Assembly (NCBI GenBank): GCA_038241115.1 | Contig: JBBRGA010000116.1 | Coordinates: 1-11,283 of the forward strand | Source: JANYJJ01 sp038241115 | GTDB taxonomy: Bacteria; Pseudomonadota; Gammaproteobacteria; Burkholderiales; Burkholderiaceae_C | Direction of reading: 5' to 3' | Length of the DNA: 11,283 nt | In this document: one piece after another, positions 1 through 6,541 of the stretch | How the letters are laid out: every line of letters begins with the position of its first letter | Position numbering within the stretch: position 1 is the stretch's first letter | Position numbers and translations under genes: made by a program | The notes under the pieces: model-generated | The model's database searches: none | What the model was told of the DNA's origin: nothing | The model's input: only the letters and a program-made list of their open reading frames with translations

Positions 1-20
1 GAATCCCTGAAGCGCCACCA
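1..20 (+). tRNA. 3' end of a probable tRNA (partial, cut by window edge)
   Basis: The first 20 bases fit the 3' end of a tRNA exactly by spacing. GAAT is the end of the T-loop, CCCTG (5-9) the 3' strand of the T-stem, AAGCGCC (10-16) the 3' strand of the acceptor stem, A17 the discriminator base and CCA (18-20) the encoded tail. A strong intrinsic terminator begins 7 bases later, as expected at the end of a tRNA unit. The acceptor stem would have to start GGCGCTT. The anticodon is outside the window, so the amino acid cannot be named. The fit could be chance, because only the last quarter of the molecule is visible. Confidence 0.5.
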
Positions 21-26
21 AAATCC

Positions 27-69
27 AAAAGCCTTGTAAGCGAACGACTTACAAGGCTTTTTATTTGCC
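27..69 (+). terminator. Rho-independent terminator
   Basis: There is a perfect 14-bp stem: AAAAGCCTTGTAAG (27-40) pairs with CTTACAAGGCTTTT (48-61) across the 7-base loop CGAACGA. On the plus strand a T-rich run (58-65, TTTTTATT) follows the GC part of the stem, so it should end plus-strand transcription coming from the tRNA. The A-run on the 5' side gives a short T-run on the minus strand too, so it may act in both directions and also serve the possible broken gene ending at 76. Confidence 0.9.
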
Positions 70-75
70 CGCAGT

Positions 76-290
76 TCACTTGGGGTTGCACTTGGGCGGT
101 GCGATTGGGTCAAAGAACGTGACGTTCGCGCCGCACACCAAGCGCCACTTACCGGGTACGCGTTCTGATTGACGGGCCGGCTCGGGCACCCACACGGGCA
201 CATGTTGGCTGAGCGGGGTGGTGCCCGCACACCGGCACCCTGCGCGACCGCCACCGCCACTTCATTGCTCTGGCACTGACAGGCCCGGTA
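76..290 (-). pseudogene. Possible broken 3' end of an unknown minus-strand gene
   Basis: A minus-strand frame is open for 61 codons (261-79) and stops at TGA 78-76, just before the terminator. Its translation has a balanced, protein-like composition, including KWRLVCGANVTFFDP and a final IAPPKCNPK. Upstream this frame is closed by TGA at 264-262. A second minus frame, beginning near 290 just after an in-frame TGA, reads DQKWYRACQCQSNEVAVAV across the same point, so a frameshifted gene end is possible. There is no credible start codon or ribosome-binding site, and I do not recognise a family. In GC-rich DNA an open frame of this length can occur by chance, so this is only a candidate relic. 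Confidence 0.25.
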
Positions 291-939
291 CCACTTTTGA
301 TCTCACCTAACAGCGCAGACCTGCCAAAAGCTCGAATGCTTGCGAGCGTCGCCACGACGCGGTTCGCGGAAGGCCGGGTCGAAGGCAAGAAAAAGAAGAA
401 CCTGAGCACCAGGCTGGATCAAGCAGCGCCGGTCAAGAATTTCATCAAGTTGATGGGGTCGCGCACTTTGCTGTTCGCTGCCCGGTTAGGACGCAACTTC
501 AACGGCTGACCTCGCAGCGCGACGACCTCCTGCTACGTTGGCTCAGCCAAAGTTCCCATTCGGTAAATTGCTGATGCTGATGAGGGGTAGTTGCCCCGCA
601 GTCGATTTGTAGGAAACATCGACAGGCGCTGTCCAAAATACACACGAGATGAAAATGCAGCGTCGCGGCGGCGACCAAAATCGCCGCGGCTGATCTCCGA
701 CGAGTCGGCACAGGTACAGCTTGCGGGGCAACAATTATGAAAAAAAGTAAATGGGGCGGCAACATCTCAAGCCGCAGCCAAGGCAGCCGATAACCTACAG
801 CGAGCCACTCTGGAACGCAGCCCTCTGTTTCAATGCGCTTGGTCCATGAACAAACTCAACTCGTGCGGGCGCGCAACGTGTTCACTTTCCAGGAGGCTGC
901 TGGACGCGTCACACGCGCTCACAGTTCCTGAAGCGCCCC
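291..939. other. About 650 bp with no convincing gene
   Basis: Short open frames exist on both strands here, but none combines a start, a Shine-Dalgarno sequence and protein-like composition. The stretch is visibly richer in A/T patches than its neighbours, for example near 735-755. It contains the nested inverted repeats at 590-732. A perfect AGGAGG (891-896) is followed by no ATG, GTG or TTG at useful distance. I see no clear sigma-70 promoter for the gene starting at 940, although its promoter should lie in this stretch. Confidence 0.6.
590..732. repeat. Nested inverted repeats (possible structured RNA or small IR element)
   Basis: An exact 11-bp inverted repeat, GTTGCCCCGCA (590-600) and TGCGGGGCAAC (722-732), encloses 121 bp. 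Inside lie further exact arms: GTCGAT/ATCGAC (601-606, 618-623), GACAG/CTGTC (621-625, 629-633), GCGGCGA/TCGCCGC with a 6-base loop (668-674, 681-687) and CCGAC/GTCGG (697-701, 704-708). Together they could fold into a closing stem with three or four hairpins. GGGG at 584-587 can pair alternatively with CCCC at 594-597. No target-site duplication flanks the outer arms, and no known RNA family is recognised. Confidence 0.4.
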
Positions 940-2352
940 GTGTCTGATACCGCGCCAGCGCACGACGTCAAGCCTGACGCCGCGCACAGGCGTCGCGTCT
1001 TGCGCATGCTTTATTTTGGAAGCTCACTTTGCGCCGTCCTCGGCGTTGGTTGGGCCGTTACGTTTGCGCTTCGGGGAAGCTGGTTCGTCGTCGGGCTCGA
1101 GTTGGCCTCAATCGCGGCCGCACTCATCGCCGTCAAATACGCGCGTCAGGGGCGTTTGCGCTTGGCGGCTCGGGTGCTTCTGACCACGCTCTATCTCCTT
1201 GTGCTCTTTGGCACCTTGGTCCTTGACTTGCCAACGCAGGCAGCTCCCAGGTCGATGCACCAGTTCTTCCTTTCTCTGGGGCTGGCCTCTTACGTGCTCT
1301 TGCGCGATGAGCGTCAGTGGATGCGCGACGGCGTTCCCGCGCTGTTCCTGGCGACCTATGCGTTCTTCGCCTGCACCAGCTTTGGTTTTCAGACTTCGTA
1401 CGCGCTGCCAGACGCGGTGCGAATAGTCGGTGTCTGGGTGAATCAGGCATTTGCCGTCGTCATCGTGTACGTGTCGGTGCGCCTCCTGCAAACGGACGTG
1501 GCTGAACGGACGCAACTCGAGACTGAGCTTCGGGACGCGCATGTGCGCGGGGAGATGCAGCTCCACTTCCAACCGCAGGTAGATGCCGAAGGACGTGTGG
1601 TCGGGGCCGAGGCGCTGCTTCGATGGCAGCACCCGCGACGCGGCATGGTGTCTCCCGCAGAGTTCATACCGCTTGCAGAGCGGCGTGGCTTGATGCTGCC
1701 ACTGGGTGACTGGGTGCTGCGCACCGCTTGCTCGCAGCTCGTGACCTGGAGCAGCCACCCAGAATTGGCGACGCTGAAGCTTGCGATCAACGTCAGCGCT
1801 TCGCAATTTGTCGAACCGGACTTTGTCAGCCTTACTCTGGAGACGATAAAGCAGTCGGGCGCACAGCCGTCACGGCTGAAGCTTGAGCTGACCGAAAGCA
1901 TGCTGGCGCACGATATTGACGACATGATCTCGAAGATGGCTGCCCTGAAGAGCCATGGGATCGGCTTCTCGCTGGACGACTTTGGGACCGGTTTTTCGTC
2001 GCTGACGTACCTGCGACGGTTGCCGCTTGACCAGTTGAAGATCGACCAAGCATTTGTGCGCAACCTCCTCAGCTCGCCGGCTGACGCAGCCATTGCAACC
2101 GCGGTGGTGCAGCTTGGTCACAGTCTTGGCATGGAGGTGATTGCTGAAGGCGTGGAGACCGAGGAACAGCGTCAGTTTTTAGCCGGCATGGGCTGCCTCG
2201 TTTATCAAGGCTATTTATTCAGCAAACCGTTGCCGGCTGGAGATTTTGAACAACTGGTGAGCTTGAACCCTGACAGACGGTTCACAGCGAATTCGCAGCC
2301 AGCTCGGGTTTTGACCGCGGCGTCAGGTGCCCAGTCTCCGGCACATCAATGA
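940..2352 (+). CDS. Membrane-anchored EAL-domain c-di-GMP phosphodiesterase
   Basis: This 470-aa protein is predicted to hydrolyse c-di-GMP to pGpG on the cytoplasmic face of the inner membrane. About six hydrophobic helices (roughly 23-43, 48-66, 77-95, 108-122, 132-150, 161-183) precede a short linker and an EAL domain (about 205-455). Catalytic signatures are intact: E224-A-L, N284-V-S, E316-L-T-E, the D346-D-F-G-T-G loop, K367-I-D, E403 in AEGVET and Q423-GYLF. There is no GGDEF domain between membrane and EAL, unlike the common fused GGDEF-EAL layout. The membrane part matches no sensor I can name. The start is GTG with no good Shine-Dalgarno sequence. The frame is open upstream to 850 without a better ATG or GTG; ATG at 1006 (Met23) would remove the cytoplasmic N-terminus only. 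The stop overlaps the next gene, so the two should be co-translated. Confidence 0.93.
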   Translation: MSDTAPAHDVKPDAAHRRRVLRMLYFGSSLCAVLGVGWAVTFALRGSWFVVGLELASIAAALIAVKYARQGRLRLAARVLLTTLYLLVLFGTLVLDLPTQAAPRSMHQFFLSLGLASYVLLRDERQWMRDGVPALFLATYAFFACTSFGFQTSYALPDAVRIVGVWVNQAFAVVIVYVSVRLLQTDVAERTQLETELRDAHVRGEMQLHFQPQVDAEGRVVGAEALLRWQHPRRGMVSPAEFIPLAERRGLMLPLGDWVLRTACSQLVTWSSHPELATLKLAINVSASQFVEPDFVSLTLETIKQSGAQPSRLKLELTESMLAHDIDDMISKMAALKSHGIGFSLDDFGTGFSSLTYLRRLPLDQLKIDQAFVRNLLSSPADAAIATAVVQLGHSLGMEVIAEGVETEEQRQFLAGMGCLVYQGYLFSKPLPAGDFEQLVSLNPDRRFTANSQPARVLTAASGAQSPAHQ

Positions 2353-3584
2353 ACATTGACATTGCCACTTTGTTGTTCGCGATGACCACTTGCATGGTCA
2401 CGATGGCCGTTGCCCTGCCGGCGGTGATGGGGAAAGTGAACAAGGCGGCCCGCCGGGCGCAGTTGGGCGTCGCGTTGCAGGCCGCCGGATGGGCGTTTTT
2501 GCTGGCTTCGGGTCTCGCAGAGCCGGGTTCAGTCATGGACCGAACCCTCTCGACGCTGGCGATGGCAGGCATCACCTGGGGGCTCGCGCTGAACGGAGTC
2601 GCGTTCAATCTCTGGTGCGGGCGCGACGGGCGCGATGGGCGCGACCGTGCGCCGCTGTTTATCGCCTGCGTTCTGCCACTCGGCTACGCCATCGGCTTCT
2701 CAAACTACCCGTTCCGCGTCGGCTGGTCCAACGGCTTGCTGGCGCTGCAAATGGCGCTGGTCGTGGTGGGTCTCTGGCGAAAGCCCGAAATCCCCGTCGG
2801 CAGGTGGAGATGGCTCTTGGTGCTGAGCCTGGCCGCACAGATGATCGTGACAGCGTGGCGAGGCGTCTTGGGTGCATTTTTTACAGAGAGCTACCTGACG
2901 TTTTTGGCGCCGCACCCGGTTAACGTGGCTTTTGCGCTGTTGGTCACGCCAACGGCCGTTCTTTCGCTCGTGGCCATCCTGCTCGCGCACCGCGAAGAAG
3001 CCGGACGCGAACTCGAGCGGCTTGCCACTGTTGACGGACTGACCAATGTCTTCAACCGCAGCGCCTGGATGTCGCTGGCCGCCGCAGAGCTGTCGGCCAG
3101 CGTTCGCTACGGTCATCCGGTGGCCATTCTGATGATCGACCTCGACCATTTCAAGCAAATCAACGACAGCCACGGCCATGACGCTGGCGACCGGGCGCTT
3201 TGCTTTGTGGCTGCGGCATTGAAAGCGGCCGTGCGTCCCGGCGACTTGGTCGGTCGTTACGGCGGCGAGGAGTTTTGCGTGCTGCTAAGCCACGCCGACC
3301 TCCCTGCCACGGTCGCGTTCGATGCGCGCATGCGCGCGCACTTGGGCGAGGCGGCTGTTCGAGAACTCGGCTTTCAAGTCAGCTACAGCGCCGGAATTGC
3401 TACTCCCCTTTCAGTGGGCGATTCGCTCAGCTCGGTACTCAAGCGTGCCGACCTCATGCTCTACGGCGCCAAGCTGCAGGGCCGGTCTCGCACTCTGGAT
3501 TCGGCAGGCTTCAGCGTTCACGACACCATCACCCGCAACTCCGGCAACTACGCCGCGCTGGTTGCTGCTGCGGGCAGCGCCTGA
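2349..3584 (+). CDS. Membrane-anchored GGDEF diguanylate cyclase
   Basis: This 411-aa protein is predicted to make c-di-GMP from two GTP. About seven hydrophobic helices fill residues 4-213 (roughly 4-24, 43-60, 66-90, 101-119, 124-143, 153-171, 190-213). A short helical linker and a GGDEF domain (about 225-390) follow. The signature is G305-G-E-E-F, an active variant. The metal and substrate residues D264, N272 and D273 are in the usual MIDLDHFKxIND context. An allosteric inhibition site R296-P-G-D299 sits at the normal distance before GGEEF, so product feedback is expected. The start ATG overlaps the stop of the EAL gene in ATGA and lacks its own clear ribosome-binding site, which points to translational coupling. 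A tandem GRD repeat (residues 91-99) lies in a loop between membrane helices. The input signal is unknown. Confidence 0.93.
   Translation: MNIDIATLLFAMTTCMVTMAVALPAVMGKVNKAARRAQLGVALQAAGWAFLLASGLAEPGSVMDRTLSTLAMAGITWGLALNGVAFNLWCGRDGRDGRDRAPLFIACVLPLGYAIGFSNYPFRVGWSNGLLALQMALVVVGLWRKPEIPVGRWRWLLVLSLAAQMIVTAWRGVLGAFFTESYLTFLAPHPVNVAFALLVTPTAVLSLVAILLAHREEAGRELERLATVDGLTNVFNRSAWMSLAAAELSASVRYGHPVAILMIDLDHFKQINDSHGHDAGDRALCFVAAALKAAVRPGDLVGRYGGEEFCVLLSHADLPATVAFDARMRAHLGEAAVRELGFQVSYSAGIATPLSVGDSLSSVLKRADLMLYGAKLQGRSRTLDSAGFSVHDTITRNSGNYAALVAAAGSA
2619..2645 (+). repeat. Three tandem 9-bp units inside the diguanylate cyclase gene
   Basis: Three consecutive copies of GGGCGCGAY encode Gly-Arg-Asp three times, followed by one more Arg codon. 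The units differ only in the last base (GAC, GAT, GAC). The repeat length is a multiple of three, so gain or loss of a unit would keep the frame. It lies in a loop between predicted helices 3 and 4 of the membrane region. Confidence 0.85.
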
Positions 3585-3873
3585 CGCAGCGCACATCTCA
3601 CCGCCACGATGGAAATTCGGCGCCAGCGATGAGCGCAGCAGCAAGCCTTGGCAACGCCAACTCAGCCCAAATGCGAACACTTCCAACGTCAGGTCTCAGG
3701 CGCTCTACCTGCTGTGTCGGGCTGGACGACTCCTGTGCCGCTGAGCGCTTCGGCTCGGGGGTGAGCCCATCCCACTCAGCATCTGCACCTGCCGCGGTGC
3801 GGGTCGAGCGCGGCCGCGCACCGGGAAAACCGGCAAGGGCCGGCGCCACCGCCGGGCCTAAACTCTCGCGCCA
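3585..3873. other. Intergenic region before the SulP gene
   Basis: These 289 bp separate the diguanylate cyclase stop from the transporter start. I see no convincing gene; the open frames that cross it have low-complexity Ala/Arg/Ser-rich translations. Near the right end are a CCGG-GAAAA-CCGG hairpin (3821-3833) and a 6-bp CCGGCG/CGCCGG hairpin with a CCAC loop (3840-3855). No T-run follows either, so neither is a normal terminator. Confidence 0.6.
3859..3864 (+). promoter_or_regulatory. Possible -10 element for a leaderless or near-leaderless SulP transcript
   Basis: TAAACT resembles a sigma-70 -10 box and ends 9 bases before the ATG at 3874, so transcription would start at about 3871. No Shine-Dalgarno sequence lies between, which is consistent with a leaderless or near-leaderless message. 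There is no good -35 box 17 bp upstream and the preceding DNA can form a GC hairpin, so this is weak. Confidence 0.2.
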
Positions 3874-6093
3874 ATGAGTGCCGTTTTGAGTCGCCCTGTG
3901 AGCTTGCCTGCCGATGTGCTGGCCGGTGCTCTCAATGCGTTGACCTCGCTGGGTGTCGTCCTGTCGCTGGGCATCGTTGCCACGGGGTCGTTGGGGCCAG
4001 ACGCGATTCCTCTGGGCATCAAGGCCGCGTTGATTGCGGTCATAGCGGGTGGCCTGGTTTATGCGCTCAGCGGCAGCACCGCTTCGCCGGCCGGCATACC
4101 GAGCTCAGCGACGACAGTGATCTTTGCCGCACTGGCGGCGCAGGTGGGGCGCGATCCGCAAATCGACCTGTCCAGCGCGCAGGGGCTGCTGTCACTTTCT
4201 GCCGTGCTGAGCAGCGCGGTGTTGCTGATGGGGCTGCTGCAGATCGCGTTGGGCGCGGCTGGCTTCGGCCGCTTGGCCCGCTTCGTACCGCAGCCGGTGC
4301 TGGCGGGATTCATGAGCGGCATCGTGATGCTGATCCTGTTCGCGCAACTGCGGCCGTTGGTGGGTTTGCCGCTGACGAGCACGCTCACCGACCCGGCGAC
4401 CCTGGCGCAGATCCAGCCATTGGCCTTGCTGATCGGCGTGGCGTCGGCAGCCGGTGTCTGGCTGCTGGGCCCCAAATGGCGCGCCGTACCCTCGTCGCTG
4501 CTGGGCCTGGTGGCCGGTGTCGCCCTTTACGCCGTGCTTTCCGGCCTGTTGCCCGGCGCCCACTTCGGCAACATGGTGGGGGCCTTGCCGCAGGGCTGGG
4601 TCACGCCCGATGCGCTGCTGCCGCTGGCCGAGCCCGCCACAAGCAACTTGTGGCAGCGGCATGGTTCCCAGGTGGTGCTGACGGCCGCCGTGCTGGCTTT
4701 CATCGGCTCACTCGAGTCGATCTTTTCTGCCATCGCGGTAGACCAGACAACCGGGCTTCAGCACAACAGCCGCCGTGAACTGATGTCCCTGGGTGCCGCC
4801 AACATCGCCAGCGGCCTGTGCGGTGGCATGCCCCTTTCGCTTGGGCGCGCGCGTGCCATGCAGCTGTTGGACAGCGGCGCTCCAGGGCGGCGCCCGGTTG
4901 TGATCGCCGCCCTGACTTTTGCGCTGATGTACGGCGTCGGCGGACCGTTGCTGGCATTGCTGCCCAAAGCTGCGCTGGCCGGCGTCATGGTGACGATTGC
5001 CCTGGCGATGAGCGACCGCTGGACGCGCCAGCTGGTGCGGCAATGGCGGGCGGGCGAACGATCGCCGGAAGTGCGCCTGAGCCTGGCGGTGGTGGCGGTG
5101 GTGTGCGTGGTGACGGCAGCCGGCGGCTTTGTCGCAGGCCTGGTTTCTGGTGTGCTGCTGTCGATGCTGGTCTTCATGCGCAGCGTCAACCGCTCGCTGC
5201 TGCGCGACCGCTACGGCGCAAACCAGCGGCCGTCGCGGCGCATCTATCTGCCCGAGCAGGAAGCCTTGCTGCGCCAAGCGCGCAGTCGGGTCATGGTGTT
5301 CGAGCTGGAAGGAGCACTGTTCTTCGGCAGCGCCACCCGCCTGTTGGGCGAATGCGAGTCGCTGGCGCCTGACTGCCGCTGCCTGGTGCTCGACCTGCGC
5401 CGCGTCAACACGATTGACGAGTCGGGCGCGATGGCGCTGCAGCAACTCTCGACCGACCTGAACCGGCGCGGTGTGACGCTGCTCTTGGCCGGTGTGGCGG
5501 CCAACAAACACGGTCGGCGCCTGCGCGACTTTGGCTGCTTTCGCAGTGACGCAGCAGACGATGCACACCCCGACTGGTGCCCAGACGCCGACTGCGCCAC
5601 CGAGGCCGCCGAGGCGCTTTTGCTGGTGGACGGCGGATTGGGCGATTCAGAGTGCAGCGTGCCGCTGGTCGAGACGGCGCTGCTGAAGGGGCTGGACGCC
5701 GCACAGTGCGCGCAGGTGCTGGCACTGATGGACCAAAGGCGCCTGGCGGCGGGTGAGTTGCTGTTCCAGCAGGGCGATCCTGGCGACGCGCTCTATGTGT
5801 TGACCGAAGGGGCCATCTCGATCGTGACCGCGGGCCCGTCGGAACGGCAGCGTTTTGTCACTTTTCCGCCGGGAATGATGTTCGGCGAGACGGCCATGCT
5901 CGACGGTGGCGGCAGAACGGCAGCGGCCGTCGCCGACCGCGCGTCTGTCGTGCACATGCTGAGCAAAACGGCATTCGAGGCCTTGTCGACCGCCGACCCG
6001 CAACTCGGCCAACGTTTGGCACTGAACATTGCGGTGCACCTTGCCGAACGGTTGCGCGGCGCGTCGACGGCGTGGCGCGTCAGCGCTGGATGA
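3874..6093 (+). CDS. SulP/SLC26-family anion transporter with STAS and cyclic-nucleotide-binding domains
   Basis: This 739-aa inner-membrane protein is predicted to move an inorganic or small organic anion (sulfate, bicarbonate and dicarboxylates are known for the family; the substrate cannot be read here). Residues 12-440 form the multi-helix SulP core, with family-like stretches such as FVPQPVLAGFMSGI (137-150) and a conserved region around FIGSLESIFSA (276-286). A STAS domain follows (about 470-590), with the IDESG motif whose S517 aligns with the phosphorylated Ser of SpoIIAA-like proteins. A Crp-type cyclic-nucleotide-binding domain is at about 600-725. Its phosphate-binding cassette keeps F670-G-E and R681-T682, so cAMP or cGMP binding is plausible. 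Standard bacterial SulP proteins end after STAS at about 550-600 aa, so this is an extended form. It is convergent with a small membrane-protein gene, and a nucleotide cyclase is encoded just beyond that. Confidence 0.9.
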   Translation: MSAVLSRPVSLPADVLAGALNALTSLGVVLSLGIVATGSLGPDAIPLGIKAALIAVIAGGLVYALSGSTASPAGIPSSATTVIFAALAAQVGRDPQIDLSSAQGLLSLSAVLSSAVLLMGLLQIALGAAGFGRLARFVPQPVLAGFMSGIVMLILFAQLRPLVGLPLTSTLTDPATLAQIQPLALLIGVASAAGVWLLGPKWRAVPSSLLGLVAGVALYAVLSGLLPGAHFGNMVGALPQGWVTPDALLPLAEPATSNLWQRHGSQVVLTAAVLAFIGSLESIFSAIAVDQTTGLQHNSRRELMSLGAANIASGLCGGMPLSLGRARAMQLLDSGAPGRRPVVIAALTFALMYGVGGPLLALLPKAALAGVMVTIALAMSDRWTRQLVRQWRAGERSPEVRLSLAVVAVVCVVTAAGGFVAGLVSGVLLSMLVFMRSVNRSLLRDRYGANQRPSRRIYLPEQEALLRQARSRVMVFELEGALFFGSATRLLGECESLAPDCRCLVLDLRRVNTIDESGAMALQQLSTDLNRRGVTLLLAGVAANKHGRRLRDFGCFRSDAADDAHPDWCPDADCATEAAEALLLVDGGLGDSECSVPLVETALLKGLDAAQCAQVLALMDQRRLAAGELLFQQGDPGDALYVLTEGAISIVTAGPSERQRFVTFPPGMMFGETAMLDGGGRTAAAVADRASVVHMLSKTAFEALSTADPQLGQRLALNIAVHLAERLRGASTAWRVSAG

Positions 6094-6157
6094 TTTGCAA
6101 GAATCCTCGCTGAGCGGAGCAGCGCGCACCAGCGTCTGAGGCACTAACAGGGGTGAT

Positions 6158-6532
6158 CTAAATTTCGCTACGTGATGAATTGATGACCTCGGCAGGCACG
6201 CGGCGAGCACGGAAAACTTCGCGGTGCTTGGGCGTCCAGCCGCCCGGCTGCCGTGTTGCGCGCGGGGTCGGCGTGGGCTTTTCCGGCGAAGTACTTGGTT
6301 TTTGCGTGAAAGCCTGGTTCAGCCGCCACAGGTTGACCGGCACCAGCGCCAGATGCAGCACCAACACCGGCAGCAATTCGGCGGCGCTGCCGTAGGCAAT
6401 GAAAGCCGCGTTGGCGGCCAGCGCCAGCAAGCGCAGCCGGCGCATGTCGGCGCTGATGAAGGTCATGAGCGTCAGCAGCGCCGCAGCCCAGCCCATGGCC
6501 TGCGGCCCAAAAATCGAGTTCAGGATGTCCAT
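6158..6532 (-). CDS. Small three-helix membrane protein resembling the membrane part of cyclic-nucleotide-binding membrane proteins
   Basis: This 124-aa protein has three closely spaced hydrophobic helices (about 11-28, 32-50, 51-70). A 50-residue proline-rich, basic tail follows. The pattern of a Thr-Phe pair in helix 1, an LRxLAxxANxAFIAYG stretch (33-48) and PVLxLHxxLxPxNxxRL (55-71) is what I recall from the N-terminal membrane segment of bacterial proteins that continue into a Crp-like domain, and loosely from YgjV- or Popeye-like proteins. Here the nucleotide-binding domain is absent. The start ATG has GAGG upstream at suitable distance. The gene ends 64 bp from the SulP stop and is convergent with it. 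It lies downstream of the large cyclase on the same strand and may share its transcript. The function is unknown; the family resemblance is from memory and needs a profile search. Confidence 0.75.
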   Translation of the reverse strand: MDILNSIFGPQAMGWAAALLTLMTFISADMRRLRLLALAANAAFIAYGSAAELLPVLVLHLALVPVNLWRLNQAFTQKPSTSPEKPTPTPRATRQPGGWTPKHREVFRARRVPAEVINSSRSEI

Positions 6533-6541
6533 GCCGCTGCC

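Noticed and set aside
115..127. Short palindrome GAACGT-G-ACGTTC as an operator
   Set aside because: The 6-bp arms are exact, but no intact gene starts nearby, so a regulatory role cannot be argued.
590..732. An integron attC site or a MITE
   Set aside because: The outer arms run GTT...AAC, the opposite order to the attC core sites (AAC...GTT). No target-site duplication flanks the repeats, so neither identity is supported.
891..896. A perfect AGGAGG as ribosome-binding site of the EAL gene
   Set aside because: It lies 43 bases before the GTG at 940, and no usable start codon in that frame lies 5-10 bases downstream of it.
590..939. A c-di-GMP riboswitch upstream of the EAL/GGDEF genes
   Set aside because: The location is inviting and the 590-732 repeats could fold. 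I could not find the conserved core expected of the GEMM-type c-di-GMP riboswitch, so the region is reported only as an unexplained structure.
3200..3877. A 225-codon plus-strand frame overlapping the GGDEF gene and the gap after it
   Set aside because: The first half is an out-of-frame reading of the GGDEF domain. The rest is Ala/Arg/Ser-rich without a family signature, and it runs into the SulP start.
6108..6124. Hairpin CGCTG-7 nt-CAGCG as terminator between the convergent SulP and three-helix genes
   Set aside because: The stem is only 5 bp and no T-run follows on either strand.
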